DNA of 64,000 nucleotides from an uncultured Bacteroidia bacterium (GTDB lineage: Bacteria > Bacteroidota > Bacteroidia > Bacteroidales > Prolixibacteraceae). Of this stretch, positions 1-7,022 are shown piece by piece (position 1 is the first letter of the stretch; the number at the start of each line of letters is the position of its first letter). The translations under genes were made by a program, and so were the position numbers. Below the pieces are notes generated by a model. It did not search any database and had not been told where the DNA came from. It saw nothing but the letters and a program-made list of their open reading frames with translations. The stretch spans positions 1 to 64,000 of the forward strand of contig CAIXCY010000108.1 of the NCBI GenBank assembly GCA_903918045.1. The letters run 5' to 3'.

Positions 1-198
1 ATACCTGGTCCGGGCTAGGCATGCATACGCGCCCCGGACATAGGCGAGATCCCTGAATTTGCCTTTCCCTTTTAACTCTTCGATGGAAAATTCAGTCAGG
101 TAGCAAACCTGTTTTAATAACTTCTCCAGCTCAAACCGTAGCTCAATTAGTCTTCGTAATTGCTGGGTGGATAATTGATTGATTCGTGTGTGCATCAT
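1..198 (-). CDS. Replication-initiator-like protein with DnaA C-terminal-type helix-turn-helix (partial)
   Basis: The reading frame starts at the ATG at 198-196 (a second ATG follows directly) and is open for 66 codons to the left edge, so the C-terminus is missing. After a charged helix of about 35 residues comes a segment like the DnaA domain IV helix-turn-helix: 'FSIEELKGKGKFRDLAYVRG' followed by 'AYACLARTRY', compared with the family pattern of 'is.eel..k.R.reiv.aR..amyLar'. That domain binds DnaA boxes in full DnaA; here it would be a short stand-alone protein, as seen in mobile elements. It lies downstream of the 9-bp repeat array and of the primase on the same strand, which fits replication control of the element. 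A near-DnaA-box, GGTGGATAA (one mismatch from TTATCCACA on the other strand), sits at 166-174 inside the gene. The family call rests on motif resemblance only. Confidence 0.45.
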   Translation of the reverse strand, partial: MMHTRINQLSTQQLRRLIELRFELEKLLKQVCYLTEFSIEELKGKGKFRDLAYVRGAYACLARTRY

Positions 199-294
199 TT
201 TAAATTTTTGTTTTTCAGTTTTTGACTTCAAATCCATTTTTTCGCTCCATTTGAATAAAAAAATATTTTTCCTGTCCGGGGGTGGTCTATCTGA

Positions 295-407
295 GGCTAC
301 CTGGGCTACTCTCACTACTTTCACTACTTTGACTACCGCTACACTACCTTATTTAATGTTTTATTGAATTGATTACTAATAGAGTAGTGATGGTAGTGAA
401 GGTAGTG
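295..407. repeat. Two opposed arrays of 9-bp iteron-like repeats around an AT-rich core
   Basis: On the + strand the core NRCTAC (GGCTAC, CACTAC or GACTAC) recurs at 295, 304, 313, 322 and 331, an exact 9-bp period, with a sixth copy at 342. On the other side GTAGTG, the reverse complement, recurs at 384, 393 and 402, again with 9-bp spacing. Between the arrays lies an AT-rich segment of about 36 bp (348-383). CACTACCTT (342-350) and AAGGTAGTG (399-407) are exact complements. The region lies between the stop of the primase gene and the start of the DnaA-domain-like gene. Directly repeated short units beside an AT-rich stretch and replication genes are what plasmid and phage origins look like. 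An operator for the downstream gene is the alternative. Confidence 0.6.
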
Positions 408-445
408 GCCTAAATCCTCGTACGAGCCTATATTTAGTTTTATTT

Positions 446-3400
446 CTAAAATGCTCCTTTAGAGTTCTCCTCTGGTGGATAAACCATCTTTGTTTGTACC
501 TCTATAAGAGCATCTGTCCGCATATCTTCATTCCCGGTTTCAATATCCGGTTCATTGGTCTCAATCAGACTAATGACCTCCTTCATCTCCAAATAATCAA
601 AACAATAAGCCTGGTTCACAAATACCTGTCCTGTTTGTTTATCTCTAAACTTTTTTGATTTTAACCGGCCCTGGAAATATTTGGTTTTCTCCAGGTAAAA
701 CTGAATGGTCTTTTCTCCTAGGGCAACCATGTTACTGCGTCTGGAGTATTCCGCATACATGGGATATAAACCATCCCAACGCAGAAATAGCATAGTTTTC
801 CCGTTTCCATAGGTAATAGGCTGATCACTACCCACATATTTTAACTGAACTACATCATGCAGTACATAATTACGCCCTTCCTTAATCCGGTCCTGCTCCA
901 GAAGAGTCGCAAAAATGCTCCAGAAATTCTTCAGATCATCCGAGCTTTCAATAAACTTCTGCTGATCCCGGATCACCTTCAACCCAAATTCAAGAACCTC
1001 ATCAAAGGTGAATGGAAATTTAAACTGGTCTTTTAGAATATGAAAGGTTGTTAAGATGGTAGACAGGTTCTTTTGAAGCCTCACAGACACATCCTTGCAC
1101 TTTTGAGAAATTAGGGTTTGGATCATTCCATTGTCCGTTGCAAACCGCTCAATCACAAGCTCCCGGTACTTCAGAAAATCATCCGTCAAATGGGCAAACC
1201 CCCGTTCCTCCAGGTCCTTTAACTCATTGTAACGGCTTTTTTGTTCATCCGTATAATCACTTTTATAAGCCGTAAGGCATAAACACCGCTCCAACAGCGC
1301 CACATCAAGCGTCGGAAGATCCTGACCACACAACAAAACCATCTGATTGATTGGAATATGCTCTGTCTTACTTCCCGCCATCGCAAAATTCCCCTGGATC
1401 TTTCCCTGGCGGTTAAAGATCGATTTCAACATCTCGATCCACCGCATCTCCAGCGAATTTTTGTATTCATCAATCAGGCACAAGGCATTGTGAAAGGACT
1501 TTAAGGTCTGTGACAGTCCATAAACAGTCACCTTGGAAAGGTTGTTGATGTCCTGTTTTTCACCAAAGAAGGCCAATAAACTTTCGGCCTGGAATGTTTT
1601 TCCGGTCCCTTTGGGTCCGAAAAAATTGATCATGGGTAACTCACCATGCACAATCTTAAAGATTGCATCTGAATAAAAGGAGGTCACCAGTGTGCACATG
1701 CAAATCATCGAATTGTCACCAAAGACATTGCGGTAACGCTTGCTCCAATCCTCAAAGGTTACATCCGATGTTTTATGCAGGAACTTCTTCTCATTGGTAT
1801 AGGCTGTTTTGTCCTTGGCATACAAATTTGAAAATGGGCGGATCAGGTAATTTTGATCTCCCACTGTAATTAATCCGTTGTCATCGGTTTTAGTGAATTT
1901 ACCATCAGGCAACGTAATGCCGTCACACCAGGCCCAAAAACCTTCGCTCTGCCAGCCAAGCTGCTCAATTTCATTACTGTACGTAGTATTCGCATATAAG
2001 CGTTCCTTGACATTATCGAGCTGAAATTGATCCCCTTTCCAGATAAAATTACCCTTAGCTTCAACTTTACACTTAAAACGCCTCACATCGTTCAGATCAA
2101 CTGTTTCAAGAGAAATGGTAGTTCTTATCCCATCTTCATTGTTCATCTCGAACAATTTAAAGTGACCGTTTGACGTATTACTGTGAATGATAGGGATAAT
2201 GATAAAATTCGCAATCCGGGCAATATGCCCTGTCTTGGACACATGATGAATTGAATTCTTTTCAAAATAGTGCTGGTACCTGTTCAGATCATTGAGCTGA
2301 TCATGCGAAAGGTTCATGGGATTTTCACTCATATCCACCGTCTGAAGGTCCGGCTCAAAGGTTTTGGCGTTTTTCTTTAAAAACTTATCCAAAATCTTTT
2401 TAAAATCCCCGATGATCATCTTAACTCCTGCTGCCTTGAAAAAACCCTGCACATTGCCTAACTTGATCATTCGCGTGGATTCCGGAAGAAATGAGAGGAG
2501 TTCGGCAATGTGCTCGATCGCCCAGCTCGCAAACAGATCATCCGCAGGAGAGAGTAAGGCAGTAATTTTAAGGATATACCAATCTGTGAAATTAATGTAC
2601 TCCGGGTCGCTGATCTCCCCTGTATCCTCATCGACCACTCCCCCATCGCCAAGACGCATCCTCACGTCCAACCCAAAGGAGATTAGCCGTTTGAGATTCT
2701 TAATTGCGGGCAACTCATCCTTTGTTTTCTTGTCATAAAACTGGCTGATATACTCATCAAAAATGACTGTTTTGGTAAGCTTCAGGAGCTTCAGGATCTC
2801 CCCTTTTTTAAGTGGAGCACAGTTCATTCCCAGGTAATTTTTATTATCAGCTAAATGATAATCAATAACTTCATCAAAATGAGATAAGATATTCGCTTCC
2901 TTACTCTCTTTGATACATTCTGAGGCTTCATCCCAGGCAAACCAGGTTCCTTCCTCATTTTCAACCTTCAATTTCTCGCGAAGTCTTGCGATATCCTTAC
3001 TCAGTTCAGTGGGCTTAATATCAAAAATGGCTGAACATTTTTGGGTGTAAGCCAGCCGTACATTTCTATCCGAAATCAGGGATATGTCATTGGTAATCTC
3101 ATTAATCAGCTCTCCTTTCTTTTCCGGGTCCTCAGTGATTTCTTTTGCAAAATGAACCGCCTTAAATTCAATAAAATTCAATTCGTTACCTTCAATGTAC
3201 TCCCGTACATCAAGATTGGCATCACTGCCCACAGAATGCTTTCTCAAAAAGCTGTCAGGATCTTCCTTTTCCGGTAACAGTACAATCCGTATATTGATCT
3301 GTTCAGTTAATAAGTTAGAAATGTGCTTGATAGCAGCCTCCTGACCTGCTCTGTCAGCATCCAGGACTAAAACAATATTACGGGTCCATGGCTTGAGCAG

Positions 3401-4174
3401 GGCGATTTGCTGCGTTGTAAAGGCCGTCCCGCTTGGAGCAACTGTATTCTCAAATCCATACTGGTGCATCATTAACACATCGTGCTGCCCCTCTACTACA
3501 TAACACTTCCGCGCATTAAAAATCTTCATTTTTGCCTGGTATAACCCATACAGCAATTCAGATTTATTAAACAGGTCATCCTTCGCCGAATTCTTGAACT
3601 TAGGCTCCAGATCCTCTTTAAGTCGCCTGCCGGTAAATCCAACCAGTTCACCCTTAAAATTGTGAATCGGATATGTAATCCGTCCGGCAAAGAAGCCGGA
3701 TCCGGCATAGCCCAATCCCCATTTCTGGATGGTCTCAGGAGTGATCTCGCGATCGATGGTCAGCCAATCCTGGGCGCCATTGTTTCGGGTGAGTGCTTCT
3801 TTAAAGGTTTGGTTTTGCTTTTCGAGTTCATTTAGTGCCAGTTCCCGTTTCTTGTATTCAGCCAGCTCCTTTGCTGATAATTCCCGGTCAGGCACATCGA
3901 TGCCGTACCGCCTACCCACCTTTTTTAAGGCTTCAGGAAAGGAGATTCGATCCATCTCCTGCACAAAACCAACTGCATCACCACCTTTTCCGCACCCAAA
4001 ACACTTATAAAAACCTTTTACCGATGACACGATAAAGCTTGGCGTTTGCTCATTATGAAAGGGGCAACACCCTTTAAAATTTGTTCCAATCCTTTTCAAT
4101 GCTAGATAATCACCAATAATCTCTTCAATCTTCGCCGCACTTTTGATCGTACTAATTAGTTCATTCGGTATCAT
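446..4174 (-). CDS. DnaG-type primase fused to a DUF927-like helicase/ATPase
   Basis: This 1242-residue protein should prime and unwind DNA for replication of the element. The first 100 residues are a DnaG CHC2 zinc finger (C37, H40, C58, C61 with 'CPFHNEQTPSF' and 'GFYKCFGCGKGGDA'). A TOPRIM core follows, with E228 in 'VVEG' and D272/D274 in 'VLDADRAG'. The middle (about 280-700) is not recognised. The C-terminal third resembles DUF927 helicases: a Walker A 'GPKGTGKT' near residue 850, a Walker B-like 'LCLIDEY' near 900, and sensor-like 'LLCGQDLPTLD'. Chromosomal DnaG is about 600-660 residues and lacks an ATPase, so this is the element's own enzyme. The gene follows the small HTH gene on the same strand with a 54-bp gap. 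The primase part is secure; the helicase family name is less so. Confidence 0.85.
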   Translation of the reverse strand: MIPNELISTIKSAAKIEEIIGDYLALKRIGTNFKGCCPFHNEQTPSFIVSSVKGFYKCFGCGKGGDAVGFVQEMDRISFPEALKKVGRRYGIDVPDRELSAKELAEYKKRELALNELEKQNQTFKEALTRNNGAQDWLTIDREITPETIQKWGLGYAGSGFFAGRITYPIHNFKGELVGFTGRRLKEDLEPKFKNSAKDDLFNKSELLYGLYQAKMKIFNARKCYVVEGQHDVLMMHQYGFENTVAPSGTAFTTQQIALLKPWTRNIVLVLDADRAGQEAAIKHISNLLTEQINIRIVLLPEKEDPDSFLRKHSVGSDANLDVREYIEGNELNFIEFKAVHFAKEITEDPEKKGELINEITNDISLISDRNVRLAYTQKCSAIFDIKPTELSKDIARLREKLKVENEEGTWFAWDEASECIKESKEANILSHFDEVIDYHLADNKNYLGMNCAPLKKGEILKLLKLTKTVIFDEYISQFYDKKTKDELPAIKNLKRLISFGLDVRMRLGDGGVVDEDTGEISDPEYINFTDWYILKITALLSPADDLFASWAIEHIAELLSFLPESTRMIKLGNVQGFFKAAGVKMIIGDFKKILDKFLKKNAKTFEPDLQTVDMSENPMNLSHDQLNDLNRYQHYFEKNSIHHVSKTGHIARIANFIIIPIIHSNTSNGHFKLFEMNNEDGIRTTISLETVDLNDVRRFKCKVEAKGNFIWKGDQFQLDNVKERLYANTTYSNEIEQLGWQSEGFWAWCDGITLPDGKFTKTDDNGLITVGDQNYLIRPFSNLYAKDKTAYTNEKKFLHKTSDVTFEDWSKRYRNVFGDNSMICMCTLVTSFYSDAIFKIVHGELPMINFFGPKGTGKTFQAESLLAFFGEKQDINNLSKVTVYGLSQTLKSFHNALCLIDEYKNSLEMRWIEMLKSIFNRQGKIQGNFAMAGSKTEHIPINQMVLLCGQDLPTLDVALLERCLCLTAYKSDYTDEQKSRYNELKDLEERGFAHLTDDFLKYRELVIERFATDNGMIQTLISQKCKDVSVRLQKNLSTILTTFHILKDQFKFPFTFDEVLEFGLKVIRDQQKFIESSDDLKNFWSIFATLLEQDRIKEGRNYVLHDVVQLKYVGSDQPITYGNGKTMLFLRWDGLYPMYAEYSRRSNMVALGEKTIQFYLEKTKYFQGRLKSKKFRDKQTGQVFVNQAYCFDYLEMKEVISLIETNEPDIETGNEDMRTDALIEVQTKMVYPPEENSKGAF

Positions 4175-4228
4175 TTATGGCCGTATTTCAATTCATTTCA
4201 ATGATTAATTGATAATTAACAAATCCAT

Positions 4229-4579
4229 TCATTTTCTCAATTTTGACCTTTTACCGGTACCATGTTCCATGGACCGTAAAATCTCATCGGTATCGTAAAT
4301 GACCTTACGTCCTGTTTGTTTGTAAGGTATCCTCCCTTCATTTTTCATTCGCTGGGCCGTTGGAGTACTGCAATGCAGAAAATCTGCAAGTTCCTTGAGA
4401 GAATACAGGAAAATCCCTTTTTTATCTCCTTCACCAGGTCCCACCTCATCACTCCGGTTTTCCATCTGCTCTTTAACCGCTTGTCTTACAACCTCTGCAA
4501 GCCTGATTTCATCAATTTGAATCGTAAACATCACTTCTAGTTTTAAATTATTTATTTGATTGTCGCTCCATTTATTCAT
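4229..4579 (-). CDS. DUF3853-type helix-turn-helix DNA-binding protein
   Basis: A 116-residue protein whose C-terminal half (about 54-107) is an excisionase/MerR-like winged helix: 'YSLKELADFLHCSTPTAQRM', 'NEGRIPYKQTGRKVIYDTDE'. This form is typical of DUF3853 proteins found in integrated elements of Bacteroidota. The N-terminal half is charged with a short linker. It probably binds DNA, either as a regulator or as an accessory factor for excision or replication; which one cannot be told here. Its ATG directly follows the TGA of the 58-residue gene upstream, so the two are likely cotranscribed and translationally coupled. The primase lies downstream on the same strand. Confidence 0.7.
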   Translation of the reverse strand: MNKWSDNQINNLKLEVMFTIQIDEIRLAEVVRQAVKEQMENRSDEVGPGEGDKKGIFLYSLKELADFLHCSTPTAQRMKNEGRIPYKQTGRKVIYDTDEILRSMEHGTGKRSKLRK

Positions 4580-4756
4580 TCAGGAAATAATTTGCCGGAC
4601 ATCTAGTATCCGTGATTTTTGATAAGCCATCTCCAGAGAAAAAAAAGGGTTTAATTTTTCCCATAACACTGAAATAGCCTGCTGATCGTCATCTGCCGCA
4701 ATCAGCATAGTTCCTGTGGTATCAGAATACCAATATTGAATCGTAAATTCATACAT
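4580..4756 (-). CDS. Uncharacterised 58-residue protein
   Basis: A short frame from ATG 4756-4754 to TGA 4582-4580 that encodes 58 residues beginning MYEFTIQYWYSDTTG and ending in DVRQIIS. Three things support it as real: it ends exactly where the DUF3853-type gene begins, it fills the gap between that gene and the next one on the same strand, and its composition is protein-like (beta strand, then 'ADDDQQAISVLWEKL', a probable helix). I do not recognise the family. It has no membrane segment and no cysteine. Coupling to the HTH gene hints at a role in replication or regulation of the element, but nothing in the sequence gives a function. Confidence 0.55.
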   Translation of the reverse strand: MYEFTIQYWYSDTTGTMLIAADDDQQAISVLWEKLNPFFSLEMAYQKSRILDVRQIIS

Positions 4757-4790
4757 TTGTTTGACTTTCCGTGTGCGTTACCGATATTTC

Positions 4791-5039
4791 TTATTTTTTA
4801 ATGAATTTGGCTATGTAAACACCACATAATCCACCTATCATGGCGCCGGTTGCGTACACGATTTGTTCAGATTTAGTGCCTATGGATACCTTGCGGACAT
4901 TGATTGTCCATAAGTAGGAAATACCGAAGCCACAGATCCCAATTCCGACCCAGGTGGTCCTACTTATAAAATAGGTATTGGCTGCAACCAAAAATACTTG
5001 GGCAAATCCGGTGGAAAAGATGATCAGGTGCCTTACCAT
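4791..5039 (-). CDS. Small integral membrane protein, uncharacterised
   Basis: An 82-residue protein with three hydrophobic segments, at about 3-25, 29-46 and 59-79, joined by a short basic loop ('NVRKVSIGTKSEQ') and ending in 'KFIKK'. There is no cleavable signal or lipobox. It overlaps the 3' end of the upstream gene by 7 bp, so it is probably translated together with it. It is the last gene of a three-gene set (5703 to 4791) that lies between the repressor switch and the replication genes, a usual cargo position. I do not recognise a function. Options include a small holin-like, exclusion or effector membrane protein, but none is supported beyond topology. Confidence 0.55.
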   Translation of the reverse strand: MVRHLIIFSTGFAQVFLVAANTYFISRTTWVGIGICGFGISYLWTINVRKVSIGTKSEQIVYATGAMIGGLCGVYIAKFIKK

Positions 5040-5344
5040 ACCCGGGCTGTTTGCTGGGTTAATGGCACAAACCGGCCTTCAAATTCAATGAAAATGTCTT
5101 TCTTCCCTCTTTGGGCTTCAGTAAGATCATGGATAACATCTACATGAGCCTGCCAATTTTGGCAAACAATAACCAGACTGGAATTTGAAATATCACTGAT
5201 TCTGTTCTGATCTGACTTTTTCCAATCATTTCCGGTATGCCTGGAAAGATCTAAAACAAGGTCTTCAGGGAAAAGGGATTTTACTTTTAGCAGTAAAATT
5301 TGATAATCCAGTGACTTATAATTGGCAAGTACTGCAATATTCAT
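5033..5344 (-). CDS. Uncharacterised protein with a possible nucleotide-binding Rossmann-like fold
   Basis: A 103-residue soluble protein. The pattern is an N-terminal strand 'MNIAVLANYKS', then 'SDQNRISDISNSSLVIVCQN' and 'HVDVIHDLTEAQRGKKDIFI': alternating strands and helices, with a strand after a D-x-S-x-S turn and an acidic helix near the end. It loosely resembles nucleoside 2-deoxyribosyltransferase/TIR-like folds, but no catalytic set is clear, so this is a guess from pattern. It overlaps the upstream gene by 4 bp (ATGA) and the downstream membrane-protein gene by 7 bp, so three products are probably made together. Sitting in the cargo region of an element, it could be part of an exclusion or defence cassette, but that is inference. 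Confidence 0.5.
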   Translation of the reverse strand: MNIAVLANYKSLDYQILLLKVKSLFPEDLVLDLSRHTGNDWKKSDQNRISDISNSSLVIVCQNWQAHVDVIHDLTEAQRGKKDIFIEFEGRFVPLTQQTARVW

Positions 5345-5703
5345 GATTGAATAATTAAATAGGTTAAGGTTAGCCCCAGGAATATCAGACTTATAAATAC
5401 ATTCCTTATGGCATCAATTTCTTTCTGAACCTTGGCTGGCCGCATTAAATCTGCGTCTTTCCTACGGTTGCCTTCAACCGAACACCTGCCATATTTATCC
5501 CATTCACAGGTTGTCTTCTTTCCCTGAAAATAAATGAACCCCTTTACTCTGTTTGGATAGTTTTGCAGGAAGTCATCATAGAACAGGACTTCAAAATGAC
5601 CTTCACCACCCCTGCGGAGTGTACTTTGTTCAATTTCCAGGGTCGAAAATCGGGGTTCCATAAAAGAGTTAAAGTATTTACAGAATCTGGTTATTATTTT
5701 CAT
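5341..5703 (-). CDS. Uncharacterised protein with C-terminal membrane anchor
   Basis: A 120-residue protein. Residues 1-95 are soluble and charged ('LEIEQSTLRRGGEGHFEVLF', 'GFIYFQGKKTTCEWDKYGRC'); residues about 98-118 ('IRNVFISLIFLGLTLTYLII') form one membrane helix, giving a tail-anchored layout with the bulk in the cytoplasm. Two cysteines lie in the middle. It is the first of three overlapping genes on the minus strand; its stop codon overlaps the next start by 4 bp. No known family is recognised. The layout (anchored protein, small soluble protein, small membrane protein) suggests a membrane complex. Confidence 0.5.
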   Translation of the reverse strand: MKIITRFCKYFNSFMEPRFSTLEIEQSTLRRGGEGHFEVLFYDDFLQNYPNRVKGFIYFQGKKTTCEWDKYGRCSVEGNRRKDADLMRPAKVQKEIDAIRNVFISLIFLGLTLTYLIIQS

Positions 5704-5776
5704 AATGAACTAATTAGTTTAATATATATCAGGTATGGTTAATACACCTTATTTATACGCCGAAAATAGACCAGGA

Positions 5777-6013
5777 CTACAGCGCCTGAATCTTTTTGCT
5801 GATTTGCTCCAAATCACTTTTATGATTCTGTGCACACTCAAGGGCCATATAAATGATCTTATCATTTTTGGAAGTTCCGGCCAAAACTCGGTTGATGTAC
5901 CCGATTGAAAATTCCATTTTTAAAGCAGTAGCTTCTGTAAATTCGATAGGCAAACTTTTTCTGAGTTTTTCCAGATCCATTTTACTCAATACAATATTAT
6001 TTCTCCTTGACAT
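5777..6013 (-). CDS. Small putative DNA-binding protein of the repressor switch
   Basis: I take the ATG at 6013, giving 78 residues; a longer frame starts at 6073 but would run through the palindrome at 6071-6086, which looks like an operator. The middle, 'EFTEATALKMEFSIGYINRV' followed by 'LAGTSKNDKIIYMALECAQN', resembles a helix-turn-helix of the Cro/XRE kind. It is divergent from the repressor-like gene at 6211, with about 200 bp of AT-rich DNA between, the arrangement of a lysogeny switch. It probably is the first gene read towards the cargo and replication genes. The HTH call is moderate; the Cro-like role is inferred from position. Confidence 0.5.
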   Translation of the reverse strand: MSRRNNIVLSKMDLEKLRKSLPIEFTEATALKMEFSIGYINRVLAGTSKNDKIIYMALECAQNHKSDLEQISKKIQAL

Positions 6014-6070
6014 TTTAAATAATTTATAATAAATGTTAAATTGTTGCATTAATGTAGTATATTTGTAACG

Positions 6071-6150
6071 CATATTTACAAATATGTTTGATTAATTGTT
6101 CTCCAAATGTAGCATTCTATTTATATATGTTTGCTGATATATGCTAACAT
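6071..6150. promoter_or_regulatory. Candidate operators between divergent regulator genes
   Basis: CATATTTACAAATATG at 6071-6086 is a perfect 7-bp inverted repeat with a 2-bp spacer. A second, imperfect palindrome of 24 bp, with outer arms ATGTT and AACAT, lies at 6127-6150. Both sit between two divergent genes for putative HTH proteins, where the operators of a repressor switch would be. TATATTTG at 6058-6065 matches the Bacteroidota -7 element but lacks a well-placed TTG upstream. Confidence 0.4.
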
Positions 6151-6210
6151 TTATTCTTTATATGTAGTTTATAATGGTTCAATTAAATATTTTTAAAAAC
6201 TGAAATTTAT

Positions 6211-6585
6211 ATGACTATAAACCAGCGTCTTAAAGATTTTATTGATTTGAATAATATTGCTCCACCCGAGTTCTACCGCAAATTGGGAGTCGGCAGAATG
6301 GAATATAGTGGATGGGTAACAGCAGGCAGAGCAATTTCAGTTACAAAATTGCAATCTATATTGCAACTTTATCCTGAACTGAGTGCAAGATGGCTGTTGT
6401 TAGGAGAAGGCGTCATGCAGGAAAATGCTCCAGCTTATCGGACAAAGGTTTTACCGGTTTGCGATGAATGTACTTCGAAACAAATACAAATTGATTTATT
6501 AAATGAAAACATAAAGATTCTTAATGGATATGTCCTGGACCTAAAAGAGAATCTGAATGATTTACGGCAGGTGCAAAGACAATAA
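6211..6585 (+). CDS. Phage-type repressor with N-terminal HTH and C-terminal coiled coil
   Basis: A 124-residue protein. Residues 1-70 look like an XRE-family HTH of the kind seen in Bacteroidota prophages: 'MTINQRLKDFIDLNNIAPPE', 'YSGWVTAGRAISVTKLQSIL', 'YPELSARWLLLGEGVM'. The motif 'pelsa.WLl.GeG.M' is a hallmark of these proteins. The C-terminal part (about 90-122) has leucines at helical spacing, probably a dimerising coiled coil. There is no S24 peptidase domain, so SOS-type self-cleavage is not expected. It is divergent from the small regulator at 5777-6013, with palindromic sites between. It most likely keeps the element silent. It is the last gene of the element before the tRNA boundary. 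Confidence 0.65.
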   Translation: MTINQRLKDFIDLNNIAPPEFYRKLGVGRMEYSGWVTAGRAISVTKLQSILQLYPELSARWLLLGEGVMQENAPAYRTKVLPVCDECTSKQIQIDLLNENIKILNGYVLDLKENLNDLRQVQRQ

Positions 6586-6697
6586 CAGAGATCTAAATTG
6601 TCTTAATTCCGCTTACTCCATTTTAATTTTCTGAACTTAAAAAGTGCTTAAATCTTACTTTTTACGCGCTCAAATTATTCCCGTATTTACCCCCTTA

Positions 6698-6721
6698 ATG
6701 AGTGTAAAAATGAGTGTAAAA
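6698..6721 (+). repeat. Two tandem 12-bp repeats near the element boundary
   Basis: ATGAGTGTAAAA occurs twice in direct succession (6698-6709 and 6710-6721), about 40 bp from the tRNA 3' end and inside the element. Direct repeats at this place could be arm-type sites for a tyrosine integrase. The rest of the 6586-6763 gap holds no open frame that I can support. Confidence 0.4.
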
Positions 6722-6729
6722 AAGAAAAA

Positions 6730-6757
6730 AGCCTCATAATCAAGTGATTATGAGGCT
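6730..6757 (-). terminator. Rho-independent terminator after tRNA-Arg
   Basis: AGCCTCATAATCA (6730-6742) and TGATTATGAGGCT (6745-6757) form a perfect 13-bp stem. Read on the minus strand it is followed by a long T-rich run (TTTTTTCTTTTTT). It lies just after the tRNA 3' end and so terminates that transcript. Confidence 0.75.
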
Positions 6758-6762
6758 AAAAG

Positions 6763-6834
6763 TGACCCCACCGCGATTCGAACGCGGATCAAAGGAACCG
6801 GAATCCTCCATTCTATCCATTTAACTATGGGGCC
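6763..6834 (-). tRNA. tRNA-Arg (anticodon CCG)
   Basis: On the minus strand the acceptor stem GGCCCCA pairs with TGGGGTC. The D-arm contains ATGGATAG, the anticodon stem is GAGGA/TCCTT with loop TTCCGGT (anticodon CCG), and the T-arm is CCGCG-TTCGAAT-CGCGG. The length is 72 nt with no encoded CCA, as is usual in Bacteroidota. The 3' end faces the mobile element, so the tRNA is its likely attachment site. The remaining gap up to 7022 is AT-rich and shows nothing else. Confidence 0.9.
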
Positions 6835-7022
6835 ATTTATGGAAACGGACACAAAAGTAATAATTTTCTCCAAACAGAATATCCTTTTTATCGATTAACC
6901 ACTTATTTGTGTTGATTAAATCTTTAATGTTAAGTTTTACATTTCTCCCTTAAAATTGTTAATACTTCACGATTTCCATTTTCTTAATTGCTATTTTTAC
7001 AGCAAAACCTAAGGCTGAGAGT

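Larger units (their letters stand above)
1..6763. mobile_element. Right part of an integrated element ending at tRNA-Arg
   Basis: This stretch has the content of a phage-like or integrative element rather than of the chromosome. It holds a DnaA-domain-like protein, opposed 9-bp repeat arrays, a large primase-helicase, a DUF3853-type HTH protein, several small uncharacterised genes and a divergent repressor pair. It stops at the 3' end of a tRNA gene, a common target of tyrosine recombinases, and ordinary chromosomal genes begin just beyond. The left end, any integrase and the second attachment site would lie outside the window. The extent on the right is inferred from the tRNA and gene content, because the matching att copy cannot be seen. 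Confidence 0.65.

Noticed and set aside
179-367. 62-residue open frame across the 9-bp repeats
   Set aside because: Its residues come from the repeats (runs of Thr with Ala, Leu and Phe), it lacks family features, and it overlaps the start of the minus-strand DnaA-domain-like gene.
295-407. CRISPR array
   Set aside because: The repeats are 9 bp in period without spacers of 30 bp or more, and they reverse orientation halfway. No cas genes are near.
2364-2738. 124-residue plus-strand frame
   Set aside because: It lies wholly within the primase-helicase gene on the other strand and has no signature of its own.
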